Shown here: piece by piece, positions 1 through 7,517 of the stretch
Position numbering within the stretch: the stretch's first letter is position 1
Layout of the letters: every line of letters begins with the position of its first letter
Assembly: GCA_905215695.1 (NCBI GenBank)
Contig: CAJMQN010000007.1
Span: forward strand, 68,314-132,313
Length of the DNA stretch: 64,000 bases
Direction: 5' to 3'
Source of the DNA: an uncultured bacterium
GTDB taxonomy: Bacteria > Bacillota > Clostridia > Christensenellales > HGM11417
Translations under genes and position numbers: made by a program
Notes under the pieces: generated by a model
Databases searched by the model: none
Told to the model about the DNA's origin: nothing
Seen by the model: only the letters and a program-made list of their open reading frames with translations

Positions 1-481
1 ACTCTACGGATTTTCTGATAGAACCAGTCGATGAATCGCATACAAAACTATTTATTCCAAAAGGACTTTCATTAGGCAATAGTGCGGGAAATTCGGTATT
101 AAAATTAAAATCTATGAAATCGTCAGAATCAGTGTATTGTCCCTTCATAACCTGAATATCGAACAGTTTTATACCATTGCTGACAAAGGTAGCTTTTTCG
201 CCTTCATTTAAATACTCGATAGGTTCGCCGTTGGTTAATTTTCCTTCGAGAGCGATGAGTTTAGCGGTAGCCTGATTGAGTTGGTCTTGAAGTTCTTGAT
301 TGTTTGTATCAATTTGTGACTTTAAAGAATTGATTTCATCTTTGAGTGCCTGAATTTCCGCTTGACTTGCCTTGAGCTCGTCAATTTGCTGTTGCAGTTC
401 CGTCGTGTCCGTACATCCTGCCGCGAAAAGGGCGCACAAAAACACGAAGGATCCCAAGAGTAACGCTCCGATCCTTTTCAT
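1..481 (-). CDS. Coiled-coil lipoprotein, C-terminal end outside the window
   Basis: The gene runs leftwards off the window edge, so only its first 160 codons are seen. It starts with a lipoprotein signal peptide: KR, a hydrophobic stretch and the lipobox FAAGC with the lipidated cysteine at residue 23. Residues 25-80 are rich in Gln, Glu, Leu and Lys in a heptad-like pattern and should form a coiled coil. The part after it is mixed and has no motif I recognise. The start is ATG with a GGGGGTTAT Shine-Dalgarno-like stretch just upstream. The protein should be anchored to the outer face of the membrane. Function is unknown. Confidence 0.8.
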   Translation of the reverse strand, partial: MKRIGALLLGSFVFLCALFAAGCTDTTELQQQIDELKASQAEIQALKDEINSLKSQIDTNNQELQDQLNQATAKLIALEGKLTNGEPIEYLNEGEKATFVSNGIKLFDIQVMKGQYTDSDDFIDFNFNTEFPALLPNESPFGINSFVCDSSTGSIRKSVE

Positions 482-600
482 TACATAACCCCCAAATAGT
501 TATTGTACCAATTATAACATATATTTGTAAAAAATTCAATCGGAGGGTCCATTATTTTTGAACAAAATTCCTTTCCTATCTTTTTTTCGGAGTTGCCCGG

Positions 601-635
601 CAAAACAAAAAGGAATCAAACATCTTTGATTCCTT
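601..635 (-). terminator. Rho-independent terminator reading leftwards
   Basis: An 11-bp perfect stem (AAGGAATCAAA with TTTGATTCCTT) is followed on the minus strand by TTTTTGTTTT. It would stop leftward transcription before the lipoprotein gene. The rest of 482-684 shows no gene. Confidence 0.6.
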
Positions 636-684
636 GAGCCGTCCGCTCTTTTCTATATCAATTCAAATCAAAAAGGAGAAAAAC

Positions 685-1353
685 ATGCCAAACAAAGAAA
701 TTTACACTGCCGAAAGTCCGATTTCGGTCAAGATGCTGAATGGGTTTGTTCAAGACGGTCAAATCGAGCACCAAAATGAAGGTGAGATTTGGTTGCTGTC
801 AAAGGAAAAAATCCAAAATCTATTGACGACCAAGACGGACAAAACATATTTTACAAAATTTATTTTCAATGAAAGTGTAACAACGCTAAAAGACGGTTAT
901 ACGTATTATGGGAGCACGATTGACAACGCAACGGTTTCGTCGGGTACATATTATTTTTACAACTGTACCGGAGCTGTTACCGTTTCGGGAACGAGTGCCA
1001 AAATATATGCGGTGAATTGCCCGAACCTGACAATTAACGGAAAAACAGCGAACAACTGGAAGAATATATTTGTTGACGGAATAGCGAGTTATAAAGCAGA
1101 TGCAGAGCGGTGGCGTATTCGCTCGTTGAAAACGGGATTTCAGTTTTTTAGCGAAATAGTGCACATTAGGGGAGAAGGCGAGAACCAAACCTGGACTTAC
1201 CCGATCAGTTTCTCAAGCGACCCGGTGATAGTACTTACTCCCTTGTTTGGTTTTGGAGTTTTCTGTGTTGAAGAAAGAACAAGCTCAAGTTGCAAAATAG
1301 TAAAACAAAGCGGAAGTTCTTACGCGCTTATGTTGGCAATAGGTCTAATGTGA
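685..1353 (+). CDS. Phage tail-fibre-like protein
   Basis: This 222-residue protein has a short-repeat middle region of beta-rich, Thr/Ser/Gly/Tyr-rich sequence (about residues 65-125), as in fibres. Its end (about 165-222) carries a pattern WTYPISFSSDPVIVLTP, which resembles the C-terminal receptor-binding domain of gp53-like phage tail fibres. I chose ATG at 685 because AAAAGGAG lies just before it; an upstream in-frame start lacks one. It is followed after 10 bases by a tail-fibre chaperone-like gene and then by a holin-like gene, which supports a phage or tailocin origin. No capsid, portal or baseplate genes are in the window. The family assignment rests on the end motif and context. Confidence 0.6.
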   Translation: MPNKEIYTAESPISVKMLNGFVQDGQIEHQNEGEIWLLSKEKIQNLLTTKTDKTYFTKFIFNESVTTLKDGYTYYGSTIDNATVSSGTYYFYNCTGAVTVSGTSAKIYAVNCPNLTINGKTANNWKNIFVDGIASYKADAERWRIRSLKTGFQFFSEIVHIRGEGENQTWTYPISFSSDPVIVLTPLFGFGVFCVEERTSSSCKIVKQSGSSYALMLAIGLM

Positions 1354-1363
1354 GGTGGAAATA

Positions 1364-1714
1364 ATGAAGTGGAAAAATGGATTTTATTTTGACGAGGAAG
1401 CACCTGAAGGCGCAATAGAGCTGACAGATGAAAGATACGAAGAACTCCTTGCGGGACAGGCGCAGGGTTTGACGATTGAGGAACGCGACGGAATTCCCGT
1501 GCTTGTAGATTATCGTCCGTCAGAATCCGAACTTGCGTTGATTCGTCTGCGTTCCCGCCGTGCGTCCGAATGTTTTCCGGTGATCAACCGCGGAACGCCG
1601 TGGTACAATCGTTTGACTGCGGGGCAGGTGGCGGAACTTGACGCTTGGTATCAATCGTGGCTTGACGTTACGGAGACGAAAGTCATCCCCGAAAAACCGC
1701 AGTGGTTGGAGTGA
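1364..1714 (+). CDS. Tail-fibre assembly chaperone-like protein
   Basis: This protein of about 116 residues has a short N-terminal beta part (KWKNGFYFDEEAPEGAIEL), a region LTDERYEELLAGQAQG, and the ending WYQSWLDVTETKVIPEKPQW. That architecture is typical of small phage proteins encoded directly after tail fibres that help them fold or assemble. ATG 1364 has TGAGGTGG six bases upstream; GTG 1355 is in frame but overlaps that site. It lies between a fibre-like gene and a holin-like gene. The assignment rests on similarity of layout and the C-terminal pattern, so it could be a fibre-associated protein of another kind. Confidence 0.5.
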   Translation: MKWKNGFYFDEEAPEGAIELTDERYEELLAGQAQGLTIEERDGIPVLVDYRPSESELALIRLRSRRASECFPVINRGTPWYNRLTAGQVAELDAWYQSWLDVTETKVIPEKPQWLE

Positions 1715-1719
1715 GTGCT

Positions 1720-2067
1720 ATGACAACGCTACAGCAGATTCTGACGCTTGCGAGTTCCGTCCTTCCTTTTCTCGCGGCGGCGCTGACCTTTCTCGTCAAG
1801 TTCGTGAAAAATGAAAAGGCAAAACGCGCTTTGCAGCAGGCGGCAAAACTGACGGAGGCGCTCGGACCTCTCGTCGTAAAAGCCGAACAGTTTACGCACT
1901 TTTCCGGCGAAGAGAAGAAGGAATACGTCCTGACCCTTGCCAATCAGTTTGCGATTGAACAGGGAATTTCCTTTGACCGGGAACGCGTTTCCTCGCAGAT
2001 TGAGGAGATCGTCGAAACGACAAAACTCGTCAATACGCAGAGTAAAACTTCCGTTGCAACAATTTAA
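1720..2067 (+). CDS. Holin-like protein (LLH / superfamily VI type)
   Basis: The 115-residue protein has one N-terminal transmembrane helix (about residues 8-28, TLASSVLPFLAAALTFLVKF) followed by a charged helical part containing LVVKAEQFTHFSGEEKKEYV and EQGISFDRERVSSQIEEIV. This is the layout of phage LL-H-type holins: one membrane helix, then a VEQ-like motif and a conserved soluble tail. Such proteins make membrane lesions that let endolysin out. ATG 1720 has GGAGTGA at a good distance and lies 5 bases after the previous stop. No endolysin follows, which is unusual for a lysis cassette. Confidence 0.55.
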   Translation: MTTLQQILTLASSVLPFLAAALTFLVKFVKNEKAKRALQQAAKLTEALGPLVVKAEQFTHFSGEEKKEYVLTLANQFAIEQGISFDRERVSSQIEEIVETTKLVNTQSKTSVATI

Positions 2068-2084
2068 TAGAAACAGTTTAGCAG

Positions 2085-2122
2085 AGAAAACCTCGGTTGT
2101 CAACCGGGGTTTTCTTTTTTTT
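2085..2122 (+). terminator. Terminator after the phage-like genes
   Basis: The stem AAAACCTCGGTT / AACCGGGGTTTT (one G-T pair) has a short loop and is followed by CTTTTTTTT. It closes the fibre-chaperone-holin transcript. Confidence 0.85.
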
Positions 2123-2217
2123 GCCAAAATCGTTTTGTAAAAAAATAAACCTAATATATTACGAAAATCCGAAACGCTGTATGATTAAAGTATGAAATAC
2201 AAAAGGAGGATGTTGCA

Positions 2218-2448
2218 ATGCACAAAATTCAAAAGTTCAAATTTGGTAACAGGTTGAAAGAGGTGTTAAGGGAGAAAGGACTCAATCCCTACCGTTTGAC
2301 CGAACTGACGACGCTCTCAAAGGACACTGTGAGACAGCTTTTGGTGAAATCGACGCGAAATCCGCGTTTGGACACCGTTTTAGAGGTGCTCGACGCGCTC
2401 AAAATGAATGCGCAGGAGTTTTTGGGGGATGGCCCGTACACATTTTAG
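2218..2448 (+). CDS. XRE-family transcriptional regulator (short)
   Basis: A 76-residue protein that is almost only a Cro/C1-type helix-turn-helix (residues 9-65; FGNRLKEVLREKGLNPYRL, then SKDTVRQLLVKSTRNPRLDTVLEVLDAL). It should bind DNA as a dimer and act as a repressor or antirepressor. AAAGGAGG lies 8 bases before the ATG. It sits between phage-like genes and a second XRE gene, a common place for phage-derived regulators. The target is unknown. Confidence 0.85.
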   Translation: MHKIQKFKFGNRLKEVLREKGLNPYRLTELTTLSKDTVRQLLVKSTRNPRLDTVLEVLDALKMNAQEFLGDGPYTF

Positions 2449-2477
2449 TACAAAAATAAATTTCGTACAAAAATACG
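2446..2477. repeat. Direct repeat GTACAAAAATA, two copies
   Basis: GTACAAAAATA occurs twice about 20 bases apart, directly after the stop codon of the first XRE gene and about 80 bases before the second. Closely spaced A-rich direct repeats next to XRE genes often serve as repressor sites. No binding can be shown from sequence. Confidence 0.4.
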
Positions 2478-2558
2478 GTCAAATTCCCATTTTAGTATGA
2501 CGGTTTGCAACAGCGGTTGAGTTAAGATTTCAATGAATACCGAGGAGGAAGATTTATT

Positions 2559-2915
2559 ATGAAATTACAATGGTTAGAGAAGATTTTGAACTTTGACCAT
2601 GAAAAGCGAATCGGCGAACTGTTGAAAATACACAATATGACGATGGCGCAGCTCTGTGAGAAGTGTGCGGATCTCGGCGACAGCACGCTGCCTGCGCTGT
2701 TTAAGAATAAGGAGAGAATTCCCAATCTTCGCACGATTGCGTACGTTTGCTTTGCCTTCGACATGACGCTCGACGAGTATTTTGAAGAGCCGGGATACGA
2801 ATCTCTCTCGCCTTTCGAGCAGGAGTTGTTTGAACTTCTCCGCCGGTTGCCCTCGGATATTCTCATGCACCTTTGGTTATATTTAAAATTTACTCTCGAC
2901 CCAAACAGAAAATAG
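2559..2915 (+). CDS. XRE-family regulator
   Basis: The 118-residue protein carries a helix-turn-helix in residues 15-72 (RIGELLKIHNMTMAQLCEKC, STLPALFKNKERIPNLRTIAYVCFAFDMTLDEYF), the usual Cro/C1 pattern. A C-terminal helical part of about 40 residues (LSPFEQELFELLRRLPSDIL) resembles the post-HTH region of small Clostridia regulators. It has a GAGGAGG site 12 bases before the ATG. It is separate in sequence from the shorter XRE gene upstream, so it is not a recent duplicate. Its targets are unknown. Confidence 0.8.
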   Translation: MKLQWLEKILNFDHEKRIGELLKIHNMTMAQLCEKCADLGDSTLPALFKNKERIPNLRTIAYVCFAFDMTLDEYFEEPGYESLSPFEQELFELLRRLPSDILMHLWLYLKFTLDPNRK

Positions 2916-2920
2916 GCAAA

Positions 2921-2962
2921 AAAAAGGGCGTGCAAACGAAATTTTGCGCGCCCTTTTCTCTT
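2921..2962 (+). terminator. Terminator after second XRE gene
   Basis: The stem GGGCGTGCAAA / TTTGCGCGCCC is followed by TTTTCTCTTTTT. It insulates the ribosomal promoter that lies 35 bases further on. Confidence 0.85.
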
Positions 2963-2997
2963 TTTAAAAAAATATTCAAAAAAAACCGAAAAAAGAA

Positions 2998-3026
2998 TTG
3001 ACAAGTCTTGCAACTTTTAGTATCCT
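2998..3026 (+). promoter_or_regulatory. Sigma-A-type promoter of the S10 operon
   Basis: TTGACA (2998-3003) is a perfect -35 box. It is separated by 17 bases from TATCCT (3021-3026). It is the only strong promoter before the ribosomal block. Confidence 0.8.
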
Positions 3027-3032
3027 ATATAA

Positions 3033-3270
3033 GCTGTGCAATTATGGGTTGAAGCAGGAGGTTACTCTTTTTTGCCCGTCCATTGGGAAAAAAGAGAAAA
3101 TTTCTGCGGACAAGTCCGGCAAGACCCGGGCGACGGAAACAAAGCCGTGCAGCGGAGCAAAGAGATTTGCTCATTTTTAAGCGAAGCGCCGCGACACACA
3201 CGGGTGCGTGTCAATACGGTGTTCAGCGGGAAAGCGGCTTTCCGAAAATTTTATGGAGGACTGTTATAAA
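3033..3270 (+). other. Long leader RNA of the S10 operon
   Basis: About 235 bases separate the promoter from rpsJ. They contain no credible gene. A hairpin at 3193-3212 (GACAC...GTGTC) and a GC-rich stretch at 3110-3165 suggest folded RNA. In many bacteria such leaders mediate feedback by a ribosomal protein, often L4, but I cannot recognise a known L4 site here. Confidence 0.45.
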
Positions 3271-3579
3271 ATGGCAGGACAGAAAATCAGAATCAAGTTG
3301 AAAGCGTACGATCACAACCTCGTTGACCAGAGCGCCGAGAGGATTGTGGAAGTGGTCAAGAAGACCGGAACCAAGGTCAGCGGACCGATTCCGCTCCCGA
3401 CCGACCGCGAAGTGGTCACGATTCTTCGTTCGCCCCACAAATACAAGGATTCGCGCGAGCAGTTCGAGCTCAAGACGCACAAGCGTCTCATCGACATCTA
3501 CAGCCCGAGCGCAAAGACGGTTGACAGTCTCATGAAACTCGACCTTCCCGCGGGCGTAGATATCAACATCAAGCTGTAA
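3271..3579 (+). CDS. rpsJ: Ribosomal protein S10
   Basis: A 102-residue S10 with the normal length and the signatures KIRIKLKAYDH, GPIPLPT and HKRLIDIYSP. It is a head protein of the 30S subunit and, with NusB, a partner in transcription antitermination. ATG 3271 has TATGGAGG 12 bases upstream and matches the usual N-terminus; in-frame starts further upstream lie in the leader. It is the first gene of the S10 operon, but a 137-base gap separates it from rplC, more than between most genes here. Confidence 0.97.
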   Translation: MAGQKIRIKLKAYDHNLVDQSAERIVEVVKKTGTKVSGPIPLPTDREVVTILRSPHKYKDSREQFELKTHKRLIDIYSPSAKTVDSLMKLDLPAGVDINIKL

Positions 3580-3716
3580 ACGCTTTTCCGTATATAATAT
3601 ATATTCCTCCCATGAACCGTAAACTGCGGAATCTTCCGGCTGCAACGGCGAAGCGAGGAAACCAAATTCAGACAGTAAAAAACGAGAGTAAATATTTAGG
3701 AGGATGAACTTTATCT
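3580..3716 (+). other. Untranslated gap between rpsJ and rplC
   Basis: This 137-base spacer holds a hairpin at about 3627-3644 (TGCGGAA...TTCCGGCTGCA) and an A/T-rich stretch TATATAATATATA after rpsJ, then the AGGAGG site of rplC. No gene or perfect promoter is visible. It may be a processing or regulatory site inside the operon. Confidence 0.35.
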
Positions 3717-4346
3717 ATGAATAAAGCAATCATTGGAAGAAAGCTGGGTATGAGTCAGGTCTTTTTGGCTGACGGCACGCTGGTACCCGTAACGGTAGTG
3801 GAAGCGGGTCCTTGCAAGGTTACCCAGGTCAAGACCGTCGAAAACGACGGCTATGAAGCTGTCCAGCTCGGATTTACCGAACTCAAGGACAAGCACGCGA
3901 CGAAGCCCGAGGCGGGGCACTGCAAGAAAGCGGGAGTTGCGACGCAGAAATATCTCAAAGAATTCAAGCTCGAAGGCATGACGCTGGGGCAGGAAATCAA
4001 GTGCGACGTGTTCGCCGAGGGCGACGTTGTCGATGTGACCGGCACCACCAAGGGTCGCGGGTTCTCGGGTGTCATCGTGAGATGGAATCAGCATCGTCTG
4101 AGAAAGTCGCACGGTACCGGTCCCGTTGTCCGCGAAGTCGGTTCGATGGGCCCGATTTCGACGCCCAGCCGCGTTCTTCCCGGAAAGAACCTCCCGGGAC
4201 ACTACGGCTGCGAGCAGGTTACCGTCCTGAACTTGAAAGTGGTAAAAGTCGATACCGCGAGAAACCTTCTGCTCATCAAGGGAGCGATCCCGGGCGCGAA
4301 GGGCAGCATCGTCACCGTCAAGAGCGCGGTCAAGACGCAAAAGTAA
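3717..4346 (+). CDS. rplC: Ribosomal protein L3
   Basis: A 209-residue L3 of usual length. The start KAIIGRKLGMSQVF and the central extension RGFSGVIVRWNQ...SHGTG are diagnostic; the extension reaches the peptidyl transferase centre. L3 is one of the first proteins to bind 23S rRNA. TAGGAGGA lies upstream of ATG 3717. It is followed by rplD after 20 bases, the standard order. Confidence 0.97.
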   Translation: MNKAIIGRKLGMSQVFLADGTLVPVTVVEAGPCKVTQVKTVENDGYEAVQLGFTELKDKHATKPEAGHCKKAGVATQKYLKEFKLEGMTLGQEIKCDVFAEGDVVDVTGTTKGRGFSGVIVRWNQHRLRKSHGTGPVVREVGSMGPISTPSRVLPGKNLPGHYGCEQVTVLNLKVVKVDTARNLLLIKGAIPGAKGSIVTVKSAVKTQK

Positions 4347-4366
4347 AGGTTTTAGGGAGATAAATT

Positions 4367-4987
4367 ATGCCAAGCGTAAAAGTATATAACATCAGCGGCG
4401 CCGAAGTCGGAAAAATGGATTTAAGCGACAGCGTATTCGCCGCGGAGTACAACGAGTCCCTGATCCACCAGGCGGTGGTGACCAACCTCTGCAACATGCG
4501 GCAGGGCACGAAGAGCGCATTGACCCGCGCGGAAGTCCGCGGGGGCGGGGCGAAACCTTGGAGACAGAAGGGCACAGGCCGTGCGCGGCAGGGCTCCATT
4601 CGTTCTCCTCAGTGGAACAAGGGCGGCGTGGTGTTCGCGCCGAAGCCGAGAGACTTCTCCAAGAAGATGAACCGCACCGCGCGCAGAAACGCCTTAAAGA
4701 GCGCGCTGTCCTACAAGGTCAGCACGGACGAGTTCATCGTTCTTGACGAGCTCAAGCTCGCGGCGCCCAAGACCAAAGAGATGGCGCAGATTCTGAAGAA
4801 CTTCAAGCTCGACAAGCAGGTATTGCTGGTTGCGGGCTACAACGAAGAGATTTTGAGAGCGTCCAACAACATTCCCTTCCTCACCGTGGTGCAGCCCGAG
4901 CTGCTGTCCGTGTACGAAGTGGTGAAGAGCGCGAAGATCGTCTTGACGAAGGACGCGGTCAAAAAGATTGAGGAGGTACACGCATAA
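4367..4987 (+). CDS. rplD: Ribosomal protein L4
   Basis: A 206-residue L4 with the typical exit-tunnel loop RGGGAKPWRQKGTGRARQGS (about residues 60-80) and the fold signature FAPKPRDFSKKMN. L4 lines the peptide exit tunnel, and its loop is where macrolide-resistance mutations occur; no insertion is seen. In many bacteria L4 also represses the S10 operon. The stop codon overlaps the ATG of rplW by one base (TAATG), which indicates translational coupling. Confidence 0.97.
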   Translation: MPSVKVYNISGAEVGKMDLSDSVFAAEYNESLIHQAVVTNLCNMRQGTKSALTRAEVRGGGAKPWRQKGTGRARQGSIRSPQWNKGGVVFAPKPRDFSKKMNRTARRNALKSALSYKVSTDEFIVLDELKLAAPKTKEMAQILKNFKLDKQVLLVAGYNEEILRASNNIPFLTVVQPELLSVYEVVKSAKIVLTKDAVKKIEEVHA

Positions 4988-5280
4988 TGGCTGCGTCGGA
5001 TATTGTGATCAGACCTCTGCTCTCCGAGAAGAGCTACAACGGCATCGCGAACAAGAGATATACTTTTGTCGTCGCGAAGACCGCGAACAAGACCCAGATC
5101 AAGGACGCAATTGAGTCCATGTTCGACGGGGTGAAGGTCGAGAAAGTGAACACTGCCAACTATCTTGGCAAGCTCAAGAGAATGGGCAGGAACGAGGGCA
5201 TGACGTCGTCCTATAAGAAGGCGATTGTCATTCTGAAAGAGGACAGCAAGTCCATCGCGCTGTTCGACAGCTTGTCCTAA
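4987..5280 (+). CDS. rplW: Ribosomal protein L23
   Basis: A 97-residue L23 with the signatures DIVIRPLLSEKSY near the start and TFVVAKTANKTQIKDAIESMF. L23 sits at the exit of the peptide tunnel and is the docking site for trigger factor and the signal recognition particle. It starts one base inside rplD. The length is normal and the surface loop that contacts trigger factor is intact. Confidence 0.96.
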   Translation: MAASDIVIRPLLSEKSYNGIANKRYTFVVAKTANKTQIKDAIESMFDGVKVEKVNTANYLGKLKRMGRNEGMTSSYKKAIVILKEDSKSIALFDSLS

Positions 5281-5301
5281 AGGGAACAGGAGGAAAGAAA
5301 A

Positions 5302-6132
5302 ATGGCTTTGAAGAGATACAAACCGACTTCGCCGGCGCGCCGCGATATGACCGTTCTGGACTATAAGGCGGAAATCACGCGCACCACTCCCGAGAAGTCC
5401 CTTTTGGACACGGTTGAAAAGAGCGGCGGAAGAAACGCGCAGGGCAAGATTACCGTCCGTCACATCGGCGGCGGCAACCGTCAGAAATACAGGATCATCG
5501 ATTTCAAGCGCAACAAGGAGAACGTTCCCGCAAAGGTATTCTCCATCGAATATGACCCGAACCGCACGGCGAACATCGCGCTTCTGCACTACGCGGACGG
5601 CGAGAAGAGATACATTCTCGCGCCTGTGGGTCTGAACGTGGGCGACACGGTTATCGCTGGCGACACGGCGGACATCAAGGTGGGAAACAGCCTGAAGATT
5701 CAGTTTATTCCGGTGGGCACGATGATTCACAACATCGAGATGAAACCCGGACGCGGCGGACAGATCGCGCGTGCGGCGGGCATTTCGGCGCAGCTCATGG
5801 CGAAGGAAGGCAAGTACGCGATCGTGAGAATGCCCTCGGGCGAGATGAGATATATTCCGGTGGTGTGCCGCGCGACGATCGGTCAGGTCGGAAACGTGGA
5901 GCACGAGATCGTAACGGTCGGAAAGGCGGGCAAGACGAGACACTTCGGCATCCGCCCGACGGTGAGAGGTTCGGTCATGAACCCCTGCGATCACCCGCAC
6001 GGAGGCGGCGAGGGCAAGAGCCCCGTCGGACGCGCGGCTCCCGAGACACCTTGGGGAAAGCCGGCTCTCGGATACAAGACGAGAAAGAAGAAGAGCGTCA
6101 CTTCGAGATTTATCATCAAACGTGTCAACTGA
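5302..6132 (+). CDS. rplB: Ribosomal protein L2
   Basis: A 276-residue L2. It contains ALKRYKPTSPARR at the start, KSGGRNAQGKITVRHIGGG, and the conserved C-terminal VMNPCDHPHGGGEGKSPVGR with the histidine needed for peptidyl transferase assembly. It is a primary 23S rRNA binder linking the subunits. ACAGGAGG lies before the ATG. Length and order are normal. Confidence 0.98.
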   Translation: MALKRYKPTSPARRDMTVLDYKAEITRTTPEKSLLDTVEKSGGRNAQGKITVRHIGGGNRQKYRIIDFKRNKENVPAKVFSIEYDPNRTANIALLHYADGEKRYILAPVGLNVGDTVIAGDTADIKVGNSLKIQFIPVGTMIHNIEMKPGRGGQIARAAGISAQLMAKEGKYAIVRMPSGEMRYIPVVCRATIGQVGNVEHEIVTVGKAGKTRHFGIRPTVRGSVMNPCDHPHGGGEGKSPVGRAAPETPWGKPALGYKTRKKKSVTSRFIIKRVN

Positions 6133-6151
6133 TCGGAGGGTATGATTCACT

Positions 6152-6430
6152 ATGAGTAGAAGTGTAAAGAAAGGGCCTTACGTAGAGGCAAGGCTGATGC
6201 AGAGAATTCTGAAGATGAACGAGGCGAACGAGAAGAAGGTTGTCAAGACTTGGTCGAGAGCCTCGACGATCTTCCCTGATATGGTGGGCCACACGATCGC
6301 GGTCCACGACGGCCGCAAGCACGTGCCCGTCTATATCACCGAGGACATGGTCGGATGCAAGCTCGGAGAGTTCGCGCCCACCAGGACGTTCAAGGGACAC
6401 GCCGGCGAGAAGACGACCGGCAAGAAATAG
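6152..6430 (+). CDS. rpsS: Ribosomal protein S19
   Basis: A 92-residue S19 with the N-terminal SRSVKKGPYVEARLM and the core VKTWSRASTIFPDMVGHTIAVHDGRKHVPVY. It lies in the head of the 30S subunit next to S13 and contacts the A-site finger. The spacing to rplB is 19 bases, with a GGAGGGT site. The family is certain. Confidence 0.97.
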   Translation: MSRSVKKGPYVEARLMQRILKMNEANEKKVVKTWSRASTIFPDMVGHTIAVHDGRKHVPVYITEDMVGCKLGEFAPTRTFKGHAGEKTTGKK

Positions 6431-6444
6431 GAGGCTTTGGTAAA

Positions 6445-6834
6445 ATGGCGAAGAGAATGAAAGAGAAGGCGGAAAAGCGCCTTGCAGAAAAGGATAACCG
6501 TCCCAGAGCCGTTGCGAAGTACATTCGTATGTCCCCCTTTAAAGTGAGAGAGGTTCTGGACATCATTCGGAACAAGGACTATTACGAGGCGAGCGCAATC
6601 CTCGCGAACACGCCGAGAAGCGCGGCAATCGTGGTCAAGAAGGTCATGGATTCTGCGGCGGCGAACGCGGAGAACAACCTGAGTTTGTCGAAGAGCGACC
6701 TGTATGTCGCAGAGACCTATGCGGATCAGGGACCGACGCTCAAGCGCATGCAGCCGAGAGCGCAGGGCAGAGCGTTTAAGATTTTGAAGCGTACCACTCA
6801 CATCACCGTCGTGCTCGATGTGAAGGCGAAGTAG
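6445..6834 (+). CDS. rplV: Ribosomal protein L22
   Basis: A 129-residue L22. The core VAKYIRMSPFKVREVLDIIR and the tunnel hairpin (about 95-115, TLKRMQPRAQGRAFKILKR) are standard. The N-terminus has about 16 extra charged residues (MAKRMKEKAEKRLAEK) compared with the usual 110-113-residue protein. ATG 6445 follows TAGGAGGCTTT; an upstream in-frame ATG would lie inside rpsS. L22 binds all domains of 23S rRNA and lines the exit tunnel. Confidence 0.96.
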   Translation: MAKRMKEKAEKRLAEKDNRPRAVAKYIRMSPFKVREVLDIIRNKDYYEASAILANTPRSAAIVVKKVMDSAAANAENNLSLSKSDLYVAETYADQGPTLKRMQPRAQGRAFKILKRTTHITVVLDVKAK

Positions 6835-6849
6835 GAGGAAGTCAAAGTT

Positions 6850-7515
6850 ATGGGACAGAAAGTAAATCCGCATGGTTTGAGAGTCGGCGTCATCAAGAAT
6901 TGGGACACGCAGTGGTATGCCGACAAGAAGAACTATTCCAAGAACATTCTTGAGGATTATCAGATCCGTACCTTCCTGAAGAAGACCTACTTCTCCTCAG
7001 CGATCTCGAAGATCACCATCGAGAGAGTGGCGCAGAAGATCATCGTCAACATCTTCACCGCGCGCCCGGGCGTTCTGATCGGAAAGAGCGGCGCAGGCGT
7101 CGAGCAGATGAAGAAGGAAATCGCAAAGCTCACGCCTGACAAAGCGGTCGTTCTGAACGTCAAGGAAGTCAGAAAGCCGGACGCGGACGCGCAGCTTGTC
7201 GCGGAGAGCATCGCGGCAGCGCTCGAAAAGCGTATTTCCTTCCGCCGTGCGATGAAACAGGCAATGGGCAAGGCGATGCGCTCGGGCGTCAAGGGTGTCA
7301 AGGTCATGGTCGCCGGACGCTTGGACGGCGCTGAAATCGCGCGGAGCGAGCACTACAGCGAGGGATCGATTCCGTTGCAGACCCTGCGCGCCGACATCGA
7401 TTACGGACTTGCCGAAGCGCACACGACATACGGCGTTCTGGGCATCAAGTGCTGGATCTATCACGGCGAAGTGCTGGGCAGGAAGAATCTCGCAAGAGAA
7501 GGAGGCAACGCTTAA
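6850..7515 (+). CDS. rpsC: Ribosomal protein S3
   Basis: A 221-residue S3. It has the N-terminal GQKVNPHGLRVGV, a type 2 KH domain with the loop GVLIGKSGAGVEQMKKEI near residue 75, and the C-terminal GVLGIKCWIYHGEVL. S3 helps form the mRNA entry pore. It follows rplV by 15 bases, with a GTAGGAGGA site. The length is within the normal range. Confidence 0.97.
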   Translation: MGQKVNPHGLRVGVIKNWDTQWYADKKNYSKNILEDYQIRTFLKKTYFSSAISKITIERVAQKIIVNIFTARPGVLIGKSGAGVEQMKKEIAKLTPDKAVVLNVKEVRKPDADAQLVAESIAAALEKRISFRRAMKQAMGKAMRSGVKGVKVMVAGRLDGAEIARSEHYSEGSIPLQTLRADIDYGLAEAHTTYGVLGIKCWIYHGEVLGRKNLAREGGNA

Positions 7516-7517
7516 CC

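Noticed and set aside
3193..3212. The hairpin before rpsJ as a known L4-binding leader
   Set aside because: I could not match it to the E. coli S10 leader or another known structure, so I only describe it as a leader RNA.
4837..6150. A 437-residue open frame on the minus strand across rplW and rplB
   Set aside because: It is the antisense shadow of GC-rich ribosomal genes. Its composition (Arg, Asp, His, Val) has no domain pattern and no ribosome-binding site.
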